Numbered from the stretch's first letter, positions 25,971 to 35,379 are shown. The stretch is 64,000 nt of DNA from PALSA-894 sp963828625 (GCA_963828625.1 CAWHEX010000011.1:496001-560000); one strand, 5' to 3'. Notes: generated from the sequence alone by a model not told the origin. Made by a program: numbers and translations.

Positions 25971-28163
25971 TTACCCGACGTCCGCGTCGGCCGCGGTCAG
26001 CACCGTGCCGCGCACCTTGCGGGCGTTCGGGCCGAGCGCGGCGAGCGCCGCCATCACCTCGTCCTTCTTCGGGCCGCCGGCCCGCGTGACGACGATGAGA
26101 TCGTCGGCGAAGTCGGAGAACGGCCGCACATAGTCGTTGGCCAGCACCGCGCCGCTGTCGACGATCACGAGGTCGAAATTCGCGCCGGCGAGTTTCTGCA
26201 CCAGCGCCTTCGGGTCCGGATTGCGGCTTCCGGCGTCGGTGGCGTTGCCGAGCGGCAGCACGCTGAGGTCCGTGTCGGTGTCGGTGAGCAGCACCGAGGC
26301 GAGCGTCGCGCGGCCCTCGAGCAGGTCGAGCAGGCCGGCATTCCCGGCGGCGTCGAGCGTCTTGGAAAGCGTGGCGCGCGCGATGTCGCCATCGACAAGC
26401 AGCACGCGCAAGCCGCTGGCCGAGGCCGTGAGCGCAAGATTGAGCGCGACGGTGGTGCGTCCTTCTCCCGAAGTCGCGGACGTGACCACGAGGCTGTGGC
26501 CGCGGTGCGGCTTCTCGACGGCGAACAGGGCATCGCGCAGCCGGCGCATCGCCGCGATGATGATCTCGGTCTGGCTCTGCGTCGCACTCTCGGCGTCCGC
26601 GACGCGGCTGCGCTTGCGCGCGGCGCCTGCCAGCAGGTTCCAGCGGCTCGCGCGCTGCGCGAGCTTCGGCACCACGGCGAGAACGGGGAGGGCGGTGAGG
26701 CCCTGCAGCACGCGCGCCGAATAAATGCGCTCGTCGAAGTATTCACGCATCAGTCCGGCACCGGTGCCGATTCCGAGCCCGCCGACGAGCGCGACCGCGA
26801 GCAGCAGCAGGCGCGGCGGCCAGCTCTTGTCGCGCGGCGGCGTCGCGCTCGAGATGATGCGTGCGTTGGTGTTGTCGATCGATTGCTGTTCGCCGGTCTC
26901 GCGCGCGCGCGTCAGGAAGGCCTGATAGATCGCGCGGCTCGCTTCGGTCTCGCGCTCCAGCTCACGCAGGCGCACCGAGGCCTGGTTGGTCGTGATGGCA
27001 TTCTGCTTGAGCGCCTCGAGGTTGGCCTCGATCGCCTGCTCTCCCGCCTGTGCGCGCTCCAGCTCGCTGCGCGCCGCGGTCGCGATGCGGCCGAGCTCCT
27101 CGTTGATCAGCTTCTGCACGCCCTGGACCTGGGCATCGAGATTGACGATCGAGGGATGGCGCGGCCCGACCAGCGCGCCAAGCTCGGCGCGCTGCCGCGC
27201 GACCTCGGCGTACTGCGTGCGCAACTGTCCGATGGTCTGCGACAGCACCGCCTCCGGGATGGCGCCGTTCTCGACGCCGCCGCGCCGCGCGCGGGTGATC
27301 TGCTCGTAGCGGGCGCGCGCTTCGGCGGTCTTGCCGCGCGCGGCGTTGAGCTGCGCGCTCATCTCGTTGAGCTGCTGCTCGTTCACCAGCACGCCTCCGG
27401 AGGAGAGGATCTTGTGCTGTTCCTTGTACTGGAGGGTGCGGTCCTCGGCTTCCTGCACGCGCGTGCGCAAGGCATCAAGCCGGCCGCCCAGTGCCGCGGA
27501 AGCGCGCCCGGAAGCGGCGGCGCGCGCATCGAACTGATCCTGCAGGTAGGCCTGCGCGACCGCGTCGGCGAGCCGCACGGATTTGTCGCGCGCTTCGGTC
27601 GTCACATACACGTCGACCACGAAGGCCTTGTCGGCGCGCTTGACGCCGATGCGCCGCTTCAACTGGCGCAGCGCCTTGAGTTCGCCATCCGAGCCGCCGC
27701 CGAGATCGATCCCGACGGTCATCAGGCCCTTGTTCACGAGGCCGAGCAGGCCGTCCGGTGTGCCGCCGAATTCCGGATCGGCGTCGAGGTTGAGGCGCGC
27801 GATCGCGCGACGCAGCACCGTGTCGGAGGTCAGCACCAGCAATTGGCTTTCGACCACGGCGACGCCGCCGTCGGCCGCGAGCGTCTCGGGCGTCACCTCG
27901 TTGCTGACGATGCGGCGGTCGCGCGGATCGATCAGGATCTGCACCGAAGCGGTGTAGAGCGGCGTCGCGAACACGCCGTAGAAGAGCGCGGCGAGAACCG
28001 GGATGGCGGCGGTCCACAGGATGGTCCTGCGGCGGCGCTTCATCACGCGGATCAGGTCTTTCAGATCGATGCGCGGATCTTCGGCGTCGGGCGCGGACGC
28101 AGCGGGTTGCGGACGTGCGCGCACCGGCGTGCTGTGCACCATCTGGATTTTTTCTTGCAACAT
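25971..28163 (-). CDS. Wzc/ExoP-like polysaccharide co-polymerase with BY-kinase-type domain
   Basis: 730 residues. The Wzz domain follows a cytoplasmic leader and first membrane helix (ILWTAAIPVLAALFYGVFAT). A long periplasmic coiled coil carries the GNVR-type region, then a second helix (LLLLAVALVGGLGIGTGAGL) and a C-terminal ParA/MinD-like ATPase. The ATPase has TSATSGEGRTTVALNLALTA, VLLVDGDIARATLSKTL and FDLVIVDSGAVLANDY. The Walker A lysine is arginine here (GEGRTT; CGC codon at 26457-26459). There is no C-terminal tyrosine cluster (it ends VLTAADADVG). It sets chain length; kinase activity is doubtful. The ATG has a good AGGTGA site. Confidence 0.88.
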   Translation of the reverse strand: MLQEKIQMVHSTPVRARPQPAASAPDAEDPRIDLKDLIRVMKRRRRTILWTAAIPVLAALFYGVFATPLYTASVQILIDPRDRRIVSNEVTPETLAADGGVAVVESQLLVLTSDTVLRRAIARLNLDADPEFGGTPDGLLGLVNKGLMTVGIDLGGGSDGELKALRQLKRRIGVKRADKAFVVDVYVTTEARDKSVRLADAVAQAYLQDQFDARAAASGRASAALGGRLDALRTRVQEAEDRTLQYKEQHKILSSGGVLVNEQQLNEMSAQLNAARGKTAEARARYEQITRARRGGVENGAIPEAVLSQTIGQLRTQYAEVARQRAELGALVGPRHPSIVNLDAQVQGVQKLINEELGRIATAARSELERAQAGEQAIEANLEALKQNAITTNQASVRLRELERETEASRAIYQAFLTRARETGEQQSIDNTNARIISSATPPRDKSWPPRLLLLAVALVGGLGIGTGAGLMREYFDERIYSARVLQGLTALPVLAVVPKLAQRASRWNLLAGAARKRSRVADAESATQSQTEIIIAAMRRLRDALFAVEKPHRGHSLVVTSATSGEGRTTVALNLALTASASGLRVLLVDGDIARATLSKTLDAAGNAGLLDLLEGRATLASVLLTDTDTDLSVLPLGNATDAGSRNPDPKALVQKLAGANFDLVIVDSGAVLANDYVRPFSDFADDLIVVTRAGGPKKDEVMAALAALGPNARKVRGTVLTAADADVG

Positions 28164-28451
28164 CGAGTCACCTCGCAACGCTCGGGCGGCGCGCACCATT
28201 TCGAAACACAGGCGCACCTTCGGATTTGACGTCGCAAGATAAAGACCAGAGAAAGCGCCGGCCACGAATGGCAGCGTTAACGGCCGCGCGTTAACTGCGA
28301 ATCTCGCGCCGTGGTTAAACGACGGCGTAAATATGCTGAGAATCCGGCAAGGTTACCGCGACATCACGCGCGCGCGGTCGCGGGAATCGGATTATCAGCG
28401 AAGCTGGGCCGCCGTGGCTGGCTACGTTTGGACTGCACTGATCCGGGACAG

Positions 28452-29909
28452 ATGAAACTCACACTGCGTCTCGATCCGAACCGGCTGCGGCGCTGGCATG
28501 TCGGCCTCGCCGAACGGCTCGCGCGCCGCGCGGACACGCGTGTCGCGGTGGAATTCACCGCGGGCGCCGAGCCGCTGCCGGGCGCGGTCGATCTCTTGCT
28601 CAGGCTGGAGCGGTTGGTGCATGGCCTGCCGCCGGGTGCGGAAGTCGCTGCGGCGCGGGGAGATTTTGCGCGCTTCACGGCGGACGGTGCGGCGGACCTT
28701 GTGCTGGATTTTACCGGCACGGCGGCGCAAGCCGGCACGCGCACATGGCGCGTCACATTCGACGGCGCGGCGGACGAAGCCGCAGCGCTCGCCGCGCTGA
28801 CCGAACATCGCACGCCCATCGTGGCGATCACGGATGCGGCGACCAACGCCGTCATCGCGGGCGGACATCCGGGCACGGAGTTCGCCGGCATTGTGACGCT
28901 CGCGTATCGCGACGTGATGGCGCGCACCGCGACCCTGATCGTGGCGGCGCTCGACGGCGCCGGCGCGCGGACCGAAGCCGGACAAACGCCATCCACACTC
29001 GCGACCGCACCGCTGATGCGGTTCGCGGCAAAATCGCTCGCGCGATCCGCGGTGCGCTGGCTCTATCACCTTTGCTACAACGCGCCGCACTGGCGCGTCG
29101 GCTGGCGCTACGTCGACGGTCCTGATCTTATCGACCTGCGCACGCATCCGGCATCCGGCTGGCGCGAATTGCCGGACGATCGCAAGCGCTTTTATGCCGA
29201 TCCGTTTCCGATCAAACACGGCGGCCGCATGGTCATGCTGGTCGAGGATTTCGCCCACGCGCTCGGCTATGGCGTCATTTCCGCCGTGGAGTTCGACGCG
29301 AACGGCCCCGTCGGCACGCCGCGTCCGGTGCTCGATACCGGCACGCATCTGTCGTATCCGTTCGTGTTCGCGGAGGAGGGCGATGTCTGGATGGTGCCGG
29401 AAACCGGTGCGACCGGGACGATCGACCTCTACCGCGCGGCCGCGTTCCCGGACCGCTGGGTGAAGGAAGCGACACTGGTGTCCGGCGTGGTCGCGAGTGA
29501 TGCGACGCTGTTCGAACAGCACGGCCGCTGGTGGATGTTCGCGACCGTGCGCGATGGCGGCGGGGCATTCTCGGACGCGCTGCACCTCTGGTCGGCGCCG
29601 GACTTTCGTGGGCCGTGGCAGCCGCATCAGCGCAATCCGCTGCTGGTCGATATCGCGAGCGCGCGTCCCGCGGGCCGTATGGTCGAGCGCAACGGTGCAC
29701 TGATCCGGCCGGTGCAGGACTGCCGCGAGGGCTATGGCGCGGCGCTCGGGCTCGCGCGCGTCACGCGGCTGGACGACGAGGGCTTCGCGCAGACGGTCGA
29801 AACGATCCTGCGGCCCGGACCGCTGTGGCCCGGTCGCCGGCTGCACACGCTCAATCGCGCCGGGCGCCTCGAATGCATCGACGGCTCGTCCAACGCGCGG
29901 CGGTTCTGA
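28452..29909 (+). CDS. GINT1-like (glucosamine inositolphosphorylceramide transferase N-terminal-like) protein
   Basis: 485 residues. The first half resembles the formyltransferase-like portion found in this family (LLLRLERLVHGLPPGAEVAA). The second half is a five-bladed-propeller-like module (GWRELPDDRKRFYADPFPIK, MVMLVEDFAHALGYGVISAV, LSYPFVFAEEGDVWMVPETG, WWMFATVRDGGGAFSDALHL) as in plant GINT1 N-terminal regions and bacterial sugar-transfer loci. Its reaction in bacteria is not established. It is divergent from the Wzc-like gene and lies upstream of the initiating transferase, so it is likely part of the same locus. The ATG at 28452 excludes a long non-conserved leader. Confidence 0.68.
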   Translation: MKLTLRLDPNRLRRWHVGLAERLARRADTRVAVEFTAGAEPLPGAVDLLLRLERLVHGLPPGAEVAAARGDFARFTADGAADLVLDFTGTAAQAGTRTWRVTFDGAADEAAALAALTEHRTPIVAITDAATNAVIAGGHPGTEFAGIVTLAYRDVMARTATLIVAALDGAGARTEAGQTPSTLATAPLMRFAAKSLARSAVRWLYHLCYNAPHWRVGWRYVDGPDLIDLRTHPASGWRELPDDRKRFYADPFPIKHGGRMVMLVEDFAHALGYGVISAVEFDANGPVGTPRPVLDTGTHLSYPFVFAEEGDVWMVPETGATGTIDLYRAAAFPDRWVKEATLVSGVVASDATLFEQHGRWWMFATVRDGGGAFSDALHLWSAPDFRGPWQPHQRNPLLVDIASARPAGRMVERNGALIRPVQDCREGYGAALGLARVTRLDDEGFAQTVETILRPGPLWPGRRLHTLNRAGRLECIDGSSNARRF

Positions 29910-30028
29910 TCCCGCGTTAACCGTGCGGAGCCGCTCCCGCGTCCGCACATCGCTCTGGCACGCTTTTCGCGAAATCGAACACGGGTGATTTCGAGTCTGT
30001 CCCGCATCGGGACGGTGGGTGTCGTGCC

Positions 30029-31476
30029 ATGACCTTCATGCCGCATTCTCTGCTGGTGGCGGCGCGCCCGGCGCGCTGGTGGTCGACGTTCGCGCGCCAC
30101 ACGATCAGCGTTGCGGCCGTCGTCGGGGATGCGATCGCCATCATCGGTATCTCGATGCTGATGGGCGTTGCCTATCACCAGGCTTTTTACGGCAGCGCAG
30201 GCCCGATGCGCGCCTTCCTCGGCATCGGCGCGATCGCGGCCGGGGTCTTCATCCTGCCGGGGATTTTCCGCGCCGAGTACGAGCTGACGCACTACCTCCG
30301 CTTCCGGCCGCATCTGCGGCGGGCGTTCAACTACTGGAACGGCACGTTCGTGGTGCTGCTCGCGATCGCGTTCCTCACGCGCATCACCGAGGACTATTCG
30401 CGCGGCTCGATGGTGCTGTTCTATTTCGCCGGGCTGCCGGCGATCCTGGTGGGCCGCTATGCGCTCGTCTCGACCGTCGTGCTCGGCAGCAAGGTCGGGC
30501 TCGTCGCCGCGCAACGCGTGTTCCTGATCGGCTCGAGCGAGGATATCTCGGGCTTCGTGCGCCGCTATCAGCCGTGGAATTACGGGCTGCATACCGTGGG
30601 CGCCGCGCCGCTGACCCGGCTCGATCTCGTTCTCGACCAGCGACGAACACCGCGAGGCGCTCGACAGCCGATCTGCGGCAGGCGGTCGAGAGCGCGCGCA
30701 CGCTCCAGCCGGACGCGGTCTACATCGTGACGCCGTGGTCGCAGACCGCGACGATCGATACCTGCGTCGACGAATTCCTCAAGATGCCGGTCGAAATTCA
30801 TCTTGGGCCGGAGCGCATTCTCGACCGTTTCGACAATGTGCGCATCGCCAAGCACGGCCCGATGGCGAGCCTGCAGCTCACGCGCGCGCCGCTCACCTGG
30901 TTCGAGCTGACGCAGAAGCGCATTTTCGATCTCGCGATTGCGTCGGGCGTGCTCGTCGTGCTCGCGCCGATGCTTGCCGTCGTGGCGCTCGCGATCTGGC
31001 TGGAGACCGGCCGGCCGGTGTTCTTCCGCCAGCGGCGCTACGGCTTCAACCAGCAGGAATTCCGCATCATCAAGTTCCGCACGATGACCACGCAGGACGA
31101 CGGCGATGTGGTGCGCCAGGCGACGCGCGCCGACCGCCGCATCACGCGCGTCGGGCGTTTCCTGCGCAAGTGGAACATCGACGAGCTGCCGCAGCTCATC
31201 AACGTGATCAAGGGCGACATGTCGCTGGTCGGCCCGCGCCCGCACGCGCTCGCGCACAACCGCGAATACGAGCGCAAGATCGCGCTCTATGCGCGCCGCC
31301 ACAACGTGCTGCCGGGCATCACCGGCTGGGCGCAGGCGAACGGCTTCCGCGGCGAGACCGACACCGACGAGAAGATGCGCCGCCGCGTCGACCACGATCT
31401 CTATTACATCGACAACTGGTCGCCGTGGTTCGACCTGCGGATCCTGCTCAAGACGCTGCTGTCGCGCGGGGTGTAG
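30029..31476 (+). pseudogene. Exopolysaccharide initiating sugar-phosphate transferase (WcaJ/ExoY type), frameshifted
   Basis: The N-terminal half (four or five membrane helices and RVFLIGSSEDISGFVRRYQP) is in one frame. The C-terminal bacterial sugar transferase domain is in another: LTWFELTQKRIFDLAIASGV, PVFFRQRRYGFNQQEFRIIK, FRTMTTQDDGD, WNIDELPQLINVIKGDMSLV, GPRPHALAHN and LPGITGWAQANGFRGETDT. A short middle piece, TSDEHREALD, is in the third frame, so two extra bases near 30630 and 30665 explain it. The enzyme moves a sugar phosphate to undecaprenyl phosphate, the first step of repeat-unit assembly. The catalytic domain itself is uninterrupted. Confidence 0.83.
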
Positions 31477-31520
31477 AGCGGGCGGCGCTATTTGGCGGGC
31501 GGGCGCGGAAATTTCGAAAT

Positions 31521-31607
31521 TGGTGCCCCTGGCCGGACTCGAACCAGCACGATGTTGCCACCACCTGATTTTGAGTCAGGCGCGTCTACCAATTCCGCCA
31601 CAGGGGC
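31521..31607 (-). tRNA. tRNA-Leu(CAA)
   Basis: The minus strand reads GCCCCTGTGGCGGAATTGG at the 5' end and closes with CAGGGGCACCA, pairing GCCCCTG with CAGGGGC. The anticodon loop CTCAAAA is closed by CCTGA/TCAGG, giving anticodon CAA. The D-loop GGTAGACGC, a long variable arm (GGTGGTGGCAACATCGTGCT region) and the T-loop GGTTCGAGTCC are typical of class II leucine tRNA. CCA is encoded. It reads codon UUG. Confidence 0.96.
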
Positions 31608-31620
31608 TTAACCGGGGCGG

Positions 31621-31648
31621 ATCATAGCGGCGCGAGGCTGCCGGTCAA
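31621..31648 (-). promoter_or_regulatory. Sigma-70 promoter of tRNA-Leu
   Basis: On the minus strand TTGACC (31648-31643) and TATGAT (31626-31621) are spaced 16 bases and end about 13 bases before the mature tRNA 5' end. Both boxes are close to consensus. A perfect 9-base inverted repeat (CGATTGTTG at 31649-31657, CAACAATCG at 31675-31683, 17-base gap) abuts the -35 box upstream and could be an operator or an activator site for either this promoter or the divergent dsbB. Confidence 0.65.
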
Positions 31649-31715
31649 CGATTGTTGAGAGTCGAAATAGACGACAACAATCGACACGGGCCAAGCCGGG
31701 CGCTATTCAGCCGCC

Positions 31716-32268
31716 ATGCTGGCTCCGTCGCCCGATCAAGGCATTGCTTCCGGTGCGCGCAATTTCTGGCGCGCGAATCCTGCCGCCGCGGCGGCGCTGA
31801 TCGTCGCAGTCGTTGGCGCGGCCACGATCGCGGGCGCATGGTTCTTCGAACTGGTCGTGAAGCTCAATCCCTGTCCGCTCTGCCTCGAACAGCGCGTGCC
31901 GTATTACATCGGCATTCCGCTCGCGCTCGATCGTCGCGTTCGCGGCCTGGCGCGGGGCGCCGCGCGCGCTGGTGATCGGCGGATTGCTGGCGCTCGCCGG
32001 ACTGATGCTGTGGGGCGTCTATCTCGGCGTCTTTCACGCCGGCATCGAGTGGAAGTTCTGGATCGGGCCGCAGGAATGTTCCGGCGCGCCGCAACTCGGG
32101 CCGGCGGGCGGCTTCCTCAATCGATTGCAGGACATCAACATCACGCGCTGCGACGAGGCGGCGTGGCGTTTCCTCGGGATTTCGCTTGCCGGTTACAACG
32201 CGCTGATCTCGGCCGTGCTCGCGGCGGTCGCGTTGCTCGGTGCGCGGTCGGCGCTGAAACGCGGCTGA
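31716..32268 (+). pseudogene. dsbB: Disulfide bond formation protein DsbB, one-base frameshift
   Basis: Inner-membrane quinone reductase that reoxidises DsbA. The N-terminal part has FELVVKLNPCPLCLEQRVPY with the first CxxC. The remaining helices, LVIGGLLALAGLMLWGVYLG, the second cysteine pair (QECSG, NITRCDE) and NALISAVLAAVALLGAR are in the next frame. Deleting one base near 31928 gives the continuous sequence PLALIVAFAAWRGAPRALVI. The length, about 183 residues, is normal. Most likely a sequence error. Confidence 0.82.
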
Positions 32269-32299
32269 TCATCGTGCGCGGGCGTGGCCCGCGCCAGGA

Positions 32300-32857
32300 T
32301 CACGGCTCCAGCTCGGTATCCCAATAGAGATAGTCGAGCCAGCTATCGTGCAGATAGTTCGGCGGGAACAGCCGCCCGTTGCGGTGCAGGTGCTGCACGC
32401 TCGGCTGGAACGGCATCTGCGAGGGATACATGCCGGCCTCGTTCGGCGTCATCGAGCCCTTGCGCAGATTGCAGGGCGAGCAGGCCGCGACGACATTGTC
32501 CCACATCGTGAGGCCGCCACGCGAGCGCGGCAGCAGGTGATCGAAGGTGAGGTCGTCGCGCGAGCCGCAGAACTGGCAGGAAAACTTGTCGCGCAGGAAC
32601 ACATTGAAGCGCGTGAAGGCCGGGTGGGTCGAAGGCTTCACATAGGTCTTGAGCGAGACGACGCTCGGCAGCTTCATCTCCAGGCTCGGCGAGTGCACCG
32701 CCTTGTCGTATTGCGCGACAATGTTCACGCGCTCGAGGAAGACGGCCTTGATGGCGTCCTGCCACGACCAGAGAGACAGCGGGTAATAACTGAGCGGGCG
32801 GAAGTCCGCGTTGAGAACAAGTGCGGGAAAACCGCCGTTCATCACGTGCGCGTTCAC
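32300..32857 (-). CDS. HNH endonuclease
   Basis: About 185 residues of a family widespread in alphaproteobacteria. The start FPALVLNADFRPLSYYPLSL leads to the zinc/HNH core: CQFCGSRDDLTFDHLLPRSR then WDNVVAACSPCNLRKGSMTP, with CxxC, the DH pair and CxxC. The protein is predicted cytoplasmic; its biological role is unknown, and its chromosomal conservation argues against a restriction role. GTG at 32857 gives the family N-terminus; ATG at 32842 is the alternative. Confidence 0.88.
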   Translation of the reverse strand: MNAHVMNGGFPALVLNADFRPLSYYPLSLWSWQDAIKAVFLERVNIVAQYDKAVHSPSLEMKLPSVVSLKTYVKPSTHPAFTRFNVFLRDKFSCQFCGSRDDLTFDHLLPRSRGGLTMWDNVVAACSPCNLRKGSMTPNEAGMYPSQMPFQPSVQHLHRNGRLFPPNYLHDSWLDYLYWDTELEP

Positions 32858-32968
32858 GGCCTGATTTCCCCGTCCTCCTGTATGCCGCACCGCGGCGATG
32901 GCGGATATTCTATAGGCACCGTGACGGGATTGTGAAGCGGGGAGAGGCGGTTACGGCGGCCTGTGTGT

Positions 32969-33652
32969 TCAGCGGGCGGCGCGCAGGCGGCGGGCGAGGA
33001 ATTCGCCGCCGTGGCGCAGGCCTTCGGGGTCGATCCCGTGGCCGATGCCCGGCGACATGTGCCACTCGGTCGGCACGTCGAGCGCGGACAGCGCCTGCGC
33101 CGAATGGAACAAAGCCTCCGCGGGAATCAGTTCGTCGGCGTCGCCGTGGATCAGCAGCACCGGCGGGCGCGCGCGCACCTGCGGCTGGTAGCCCTCGACG
33201 TCGGTGTCGCCCTTGAGGATCAGTATGCCCGAATAGCCGACGATCGCGGCCGGCGCGACCGCGCGGCGCAGGCCGACGTGCAGCGACATCATGGTCCCCT
33301 GCGAAAAGCCGACGAGCGCGAGCGCCGATGGCGCAAGCTGGTGGCGCGCAAGCTCCGCATCGAGGAACGCGTCGAGCGCAGGCGCTGCGGCGTTGACGCC
33401 GTCCCAGCGTTCGTCCGGATGACGCGAGGTGAGGGGAAACCATTCGCGCCCCATCGGCGCCTGCCCGCACGGGTTTGGTGCGTGCGGCGAGACGAACGCG
33501 GCGTCGGGCAGCATGCCCTGCCATGCCTTGCCGATCTCGATCAGGTCGTTGCCGTCGGCGCCGTAGCCGTGCACGAACACGACGAGCTGACGCGCGGGTC
33601 CGCGCGCCGGCGCAAGGCGCGGGCCGTCAAGTCCTGGCAGGTCGCCGGCCAT
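32969..33652 (-). CDS. Phospholipase/carboxylesterase (alpha/beta hydrolase)
   Basis: 227 residues. Alpha/beta hydrolase of the carboxylesterase/LYPLA type: QLVVFVHGYGADGNDLIEIG (oxyanion region), nucleophile elbow LALVGFSQGTMMSLHVGL (Ser), Asp in PVLLIHGDADELIPAEAL and His in HMSPGIGHGIDPEGL. It probably hydrolyses short acyl esters; no signal peptide, so cytoplasmic. It overlaps the 3' end of the alkA-like gene upstream by 26 bases and is likely co-transcribed with it. Confidence 0.88.
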   Translation of the reverse strand: MAGDLPGLDGPRLAPARGPARQLVVFVHGYGADGNDLIEIGKAWQGMLPDAAFVSPHAPNPCGQAPMGREWFPLTSRHPDERWDGVNAAAPALDAFLDAELARHQLAPSALALVGFSQGTMMSLHVGLRRAVAPAAIVGYSGILILKGDTDVEGYQPQVRARPPVLLIHGDADELIPAEALFHSAQALSALDVPTEWHMSPGIGHGIDPEGLRHGGEFLARRLRAAR

Positions 33653-34352
33653 TGTCTGCTTTCTTCGCCGCTGCCTTCGCGCGCGGCGCAGCGGGTTTTG
33701 GTTTCGTCTCGATCAGCACGCCTTCGCGGCGCTTCACCGCGCGATAGTAGGTCCACAACAGCCGCGCCGCCACCGCGCGATACGGCCGCCAGCGTTCGGC
33801 GAGCGGGATCATCTCCTTGGTGGTCGGGCGCGTGCGCAGGCCGAAGGCCACGCGCGCCGCTTCCTGAAGGGCGATATCTCCGGCGGGCCATGCGTCCGCG
33901 TGGCCGATGCAGGCGAGCAGGTAGACGTCCGCGGTCCACGGGCCGATGCCGTGCAGCGCGACCAGCGCGGCGTGCGCATCGTCGGCCGGCATGTCGGCCA
34001 GCGCATGAAGGTCGATGTGCTTCGCCTGGATCGCCCTGGCGATTTCCTTCAGTGTTTTCACCTTGGCGTTCGACAGGCCGACGCGCAGCAATTTGTCCTT
34101 GCGCGCGCGCAGCACGCAGGTGTGGTCGAACGGATCGGCGATCGCGACGAGGCGGCCGTGGATCGCGGCGGCGCTGGCGGTCGAGACCTGCTGTCCGACG
34201 ATGATCTGTGCGAGGCCCGCGAACCCGCCCTCGCGCCGCCGCAGCGGCGGCTGGCCCGCGCGCTCCAGCACCGCTTGCCAGCGCGGGTCGAGCTTGATCA
34301 ACGCCGCGATGCCGGCGTTCAGGTCGGATTCGGTGTGGATGTGCGTGGTCAT
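33627..34352 (-). CDS. DNA-3-methyladenine glycosylase II (AlkA-like)
   Basis: 241 residues, HhH-GPD superfamily. The opening has GGFAGLAQIIVGQQVSTASA, the helix-hairpin-helix is ALVALHGIGPWTADVYLLAC and the catalytic aspartate follows in ADAWPAGDIALQEAARVAFG. It removes alkylated purines in base-excision repair. A lysine/alanine-rich tail of about 20 residues extends past the core. No iron-sulfur cysteines, consistent with AlkA rather than MutY/Nth. Confidence 0.9.
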   Translation of the reverse strand: MTTHIHTESDLNAGIAALIKLDPRWQAVLERAGQPPLRRREGGFAGLAQIIVGQQVSTASAAAIHGRLVAIADPFDHTCVLRARKDKLLRVGLSNAKVKTLKEIARAIQAKHIDLHALADMPADDAHAALVALHGIGPWTADVYLLACIGHADAWPAGDIALQEAARVAFGLRTRPTTKEMIPLAERWRPYRAVAARLLWTYYRAVKRREGVLIETKPKPAAPRAKAAAKKADNGRRPART

Positions 34353-34366
34353 TCGTATTGTGCGTC

Positions 34367-34459
34367 ATGCCCGCGCAGGCGCGGCATCCGGTAAACTCCG
34401 AGATCGGCGGCTTGATCGCAAGCCCGGCGTGATATGGATCATCCGCTTTCGCGGATGAT
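34367..34459. repeat. REP-like hairpin pair upstream of gluQ
   Basis: Two foldable blocks lie between the divergent alkA and gluQ genes. The first is an imperfect ATGCCCGCG...CGCGGCAT (34367-34387). The second is a perfect 9-base stem with a TTTC loop, ATCATCCGC/GCGGATGAT (34438-34459). The look matches dispersed intergenic hairpins of Hyphomicrobiales. The second one lies just ahead of the gluQ ribosome site. Confidence 0.55.
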
Positions 34460-34481
34460 GACATCGGAGGATGCTGGACGC

Positions 34482-35379
34482 ATGAAGCAGCCCGTTTTCC
34501 GCTTCGCGCCTTCGCCGAACGGCTATCTGCATCTGGGACATGCGCTCTCGGCGCTCACCGATTTCGAGATGGCGCGCGCGGTCGGCGCGCGCTTCCTGCT
34601 GCGTATCGAGGACATCGACGCGACGCGCTGCCGCCCGGAATTCGAGCAGGCGATTATCGAGGACCTTGCGCTGGCTCGGTATCGCATGGGAACAGCCGGT
34701 GCGGCGGCAGTCGGAGCATCTCGCCGCCTACCGCGACGCGCTGGCGAAGCTGGAAGCGCAGGACCTTGTTTATCCGAGCTTCGAGAGCCGCGGCGAGATC
34801 GCGCGCCTCGTGGCGGAGCGCGAAGCGGACGCGCCGTGGCCGCATGATCCGGATGGCGCGCCGCTTTATCCGGGCAGCGCGAAGCGGCTGAGCAGGGACG
34901 AGCGCGCGCGGCGCATCGCGGCGGGCGAGCCTTACGCGCTGCGCCTCGACATGAACGCGGCGCTGGAGCGCACCGGCACGCTCACCTGGGTCGAGACCGG
35001 GGCCAATCCGAAACAGGATCACGACACGCTGATGGCGGAACCCGAAACGTGGGGCGACGTGGTGATCGCCCGCAAGGAGACGCCGACCAGCTACCACCTT
35101 TCGGTCGTGGTGGACGACGCGCTGCAGGGCGTCACGCACATCGTGCGCGGGCAGGATCTGCAAAAGGCGACGAGCGTGCACCGCGTGCTGCAAACGCTGC
35201 TTGGATTGCCCGCGCCGCTCTATCACCACCATCGCCTCATCCTCGATGCCGAGGGCAGGAAGCTATCGAAGTCGACGCAGGCAACCGCGCTGCGCGAACT
35301 GCGCGCACAGGGCAGAACGCTGGCGGACATCCGCCGCATCGTGGGACTTGCCGCTACCGCGACACCGTCCGGCCCATAA
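34482..35379 (+). pseudogene. gluQ: Glutamyl-Q tRNA(Asp) synthetase GluQRS, one-base frameshift
   Basis: A glutamyl-tRNA synthetase paralogue that loads glutamate on queuosine 34 of tRNA-Asp and lacks the anticodon-binding domain. The start KQPVFRFAPSPNGYLHLGHA carries HIGH (HLGH). It continues FLLRIEDIDATRCRPEF until the frame breaks. The next frame carries WLGIAWEQPVRRQSEHLAAY, VVDDALQGVTHIVRGQDLQK and the KMSKS-like KLSKS. One extra T at 34666-34667 explains it. About 298 residues when joined, normal for the family. Ribosome site GGAGG 11 bases upstream. Confidence 0.85.

Noticed and set aside
28164..28451. Several GTTAAC motifs between the co-polymerase and GINT1-like genes
   Set aside because: Spacing between TTAA pairs does not fit the CtrA consensus, and no common arrangement was found with the other intergenic TTAA motifs.
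31510..31521. Palindrome AATTTCGAAATT beyond the tRNA 3' end as its terminator
   Set aside because: There is no loop or T-tract; a 12-base palindrome alone is weak evidence.
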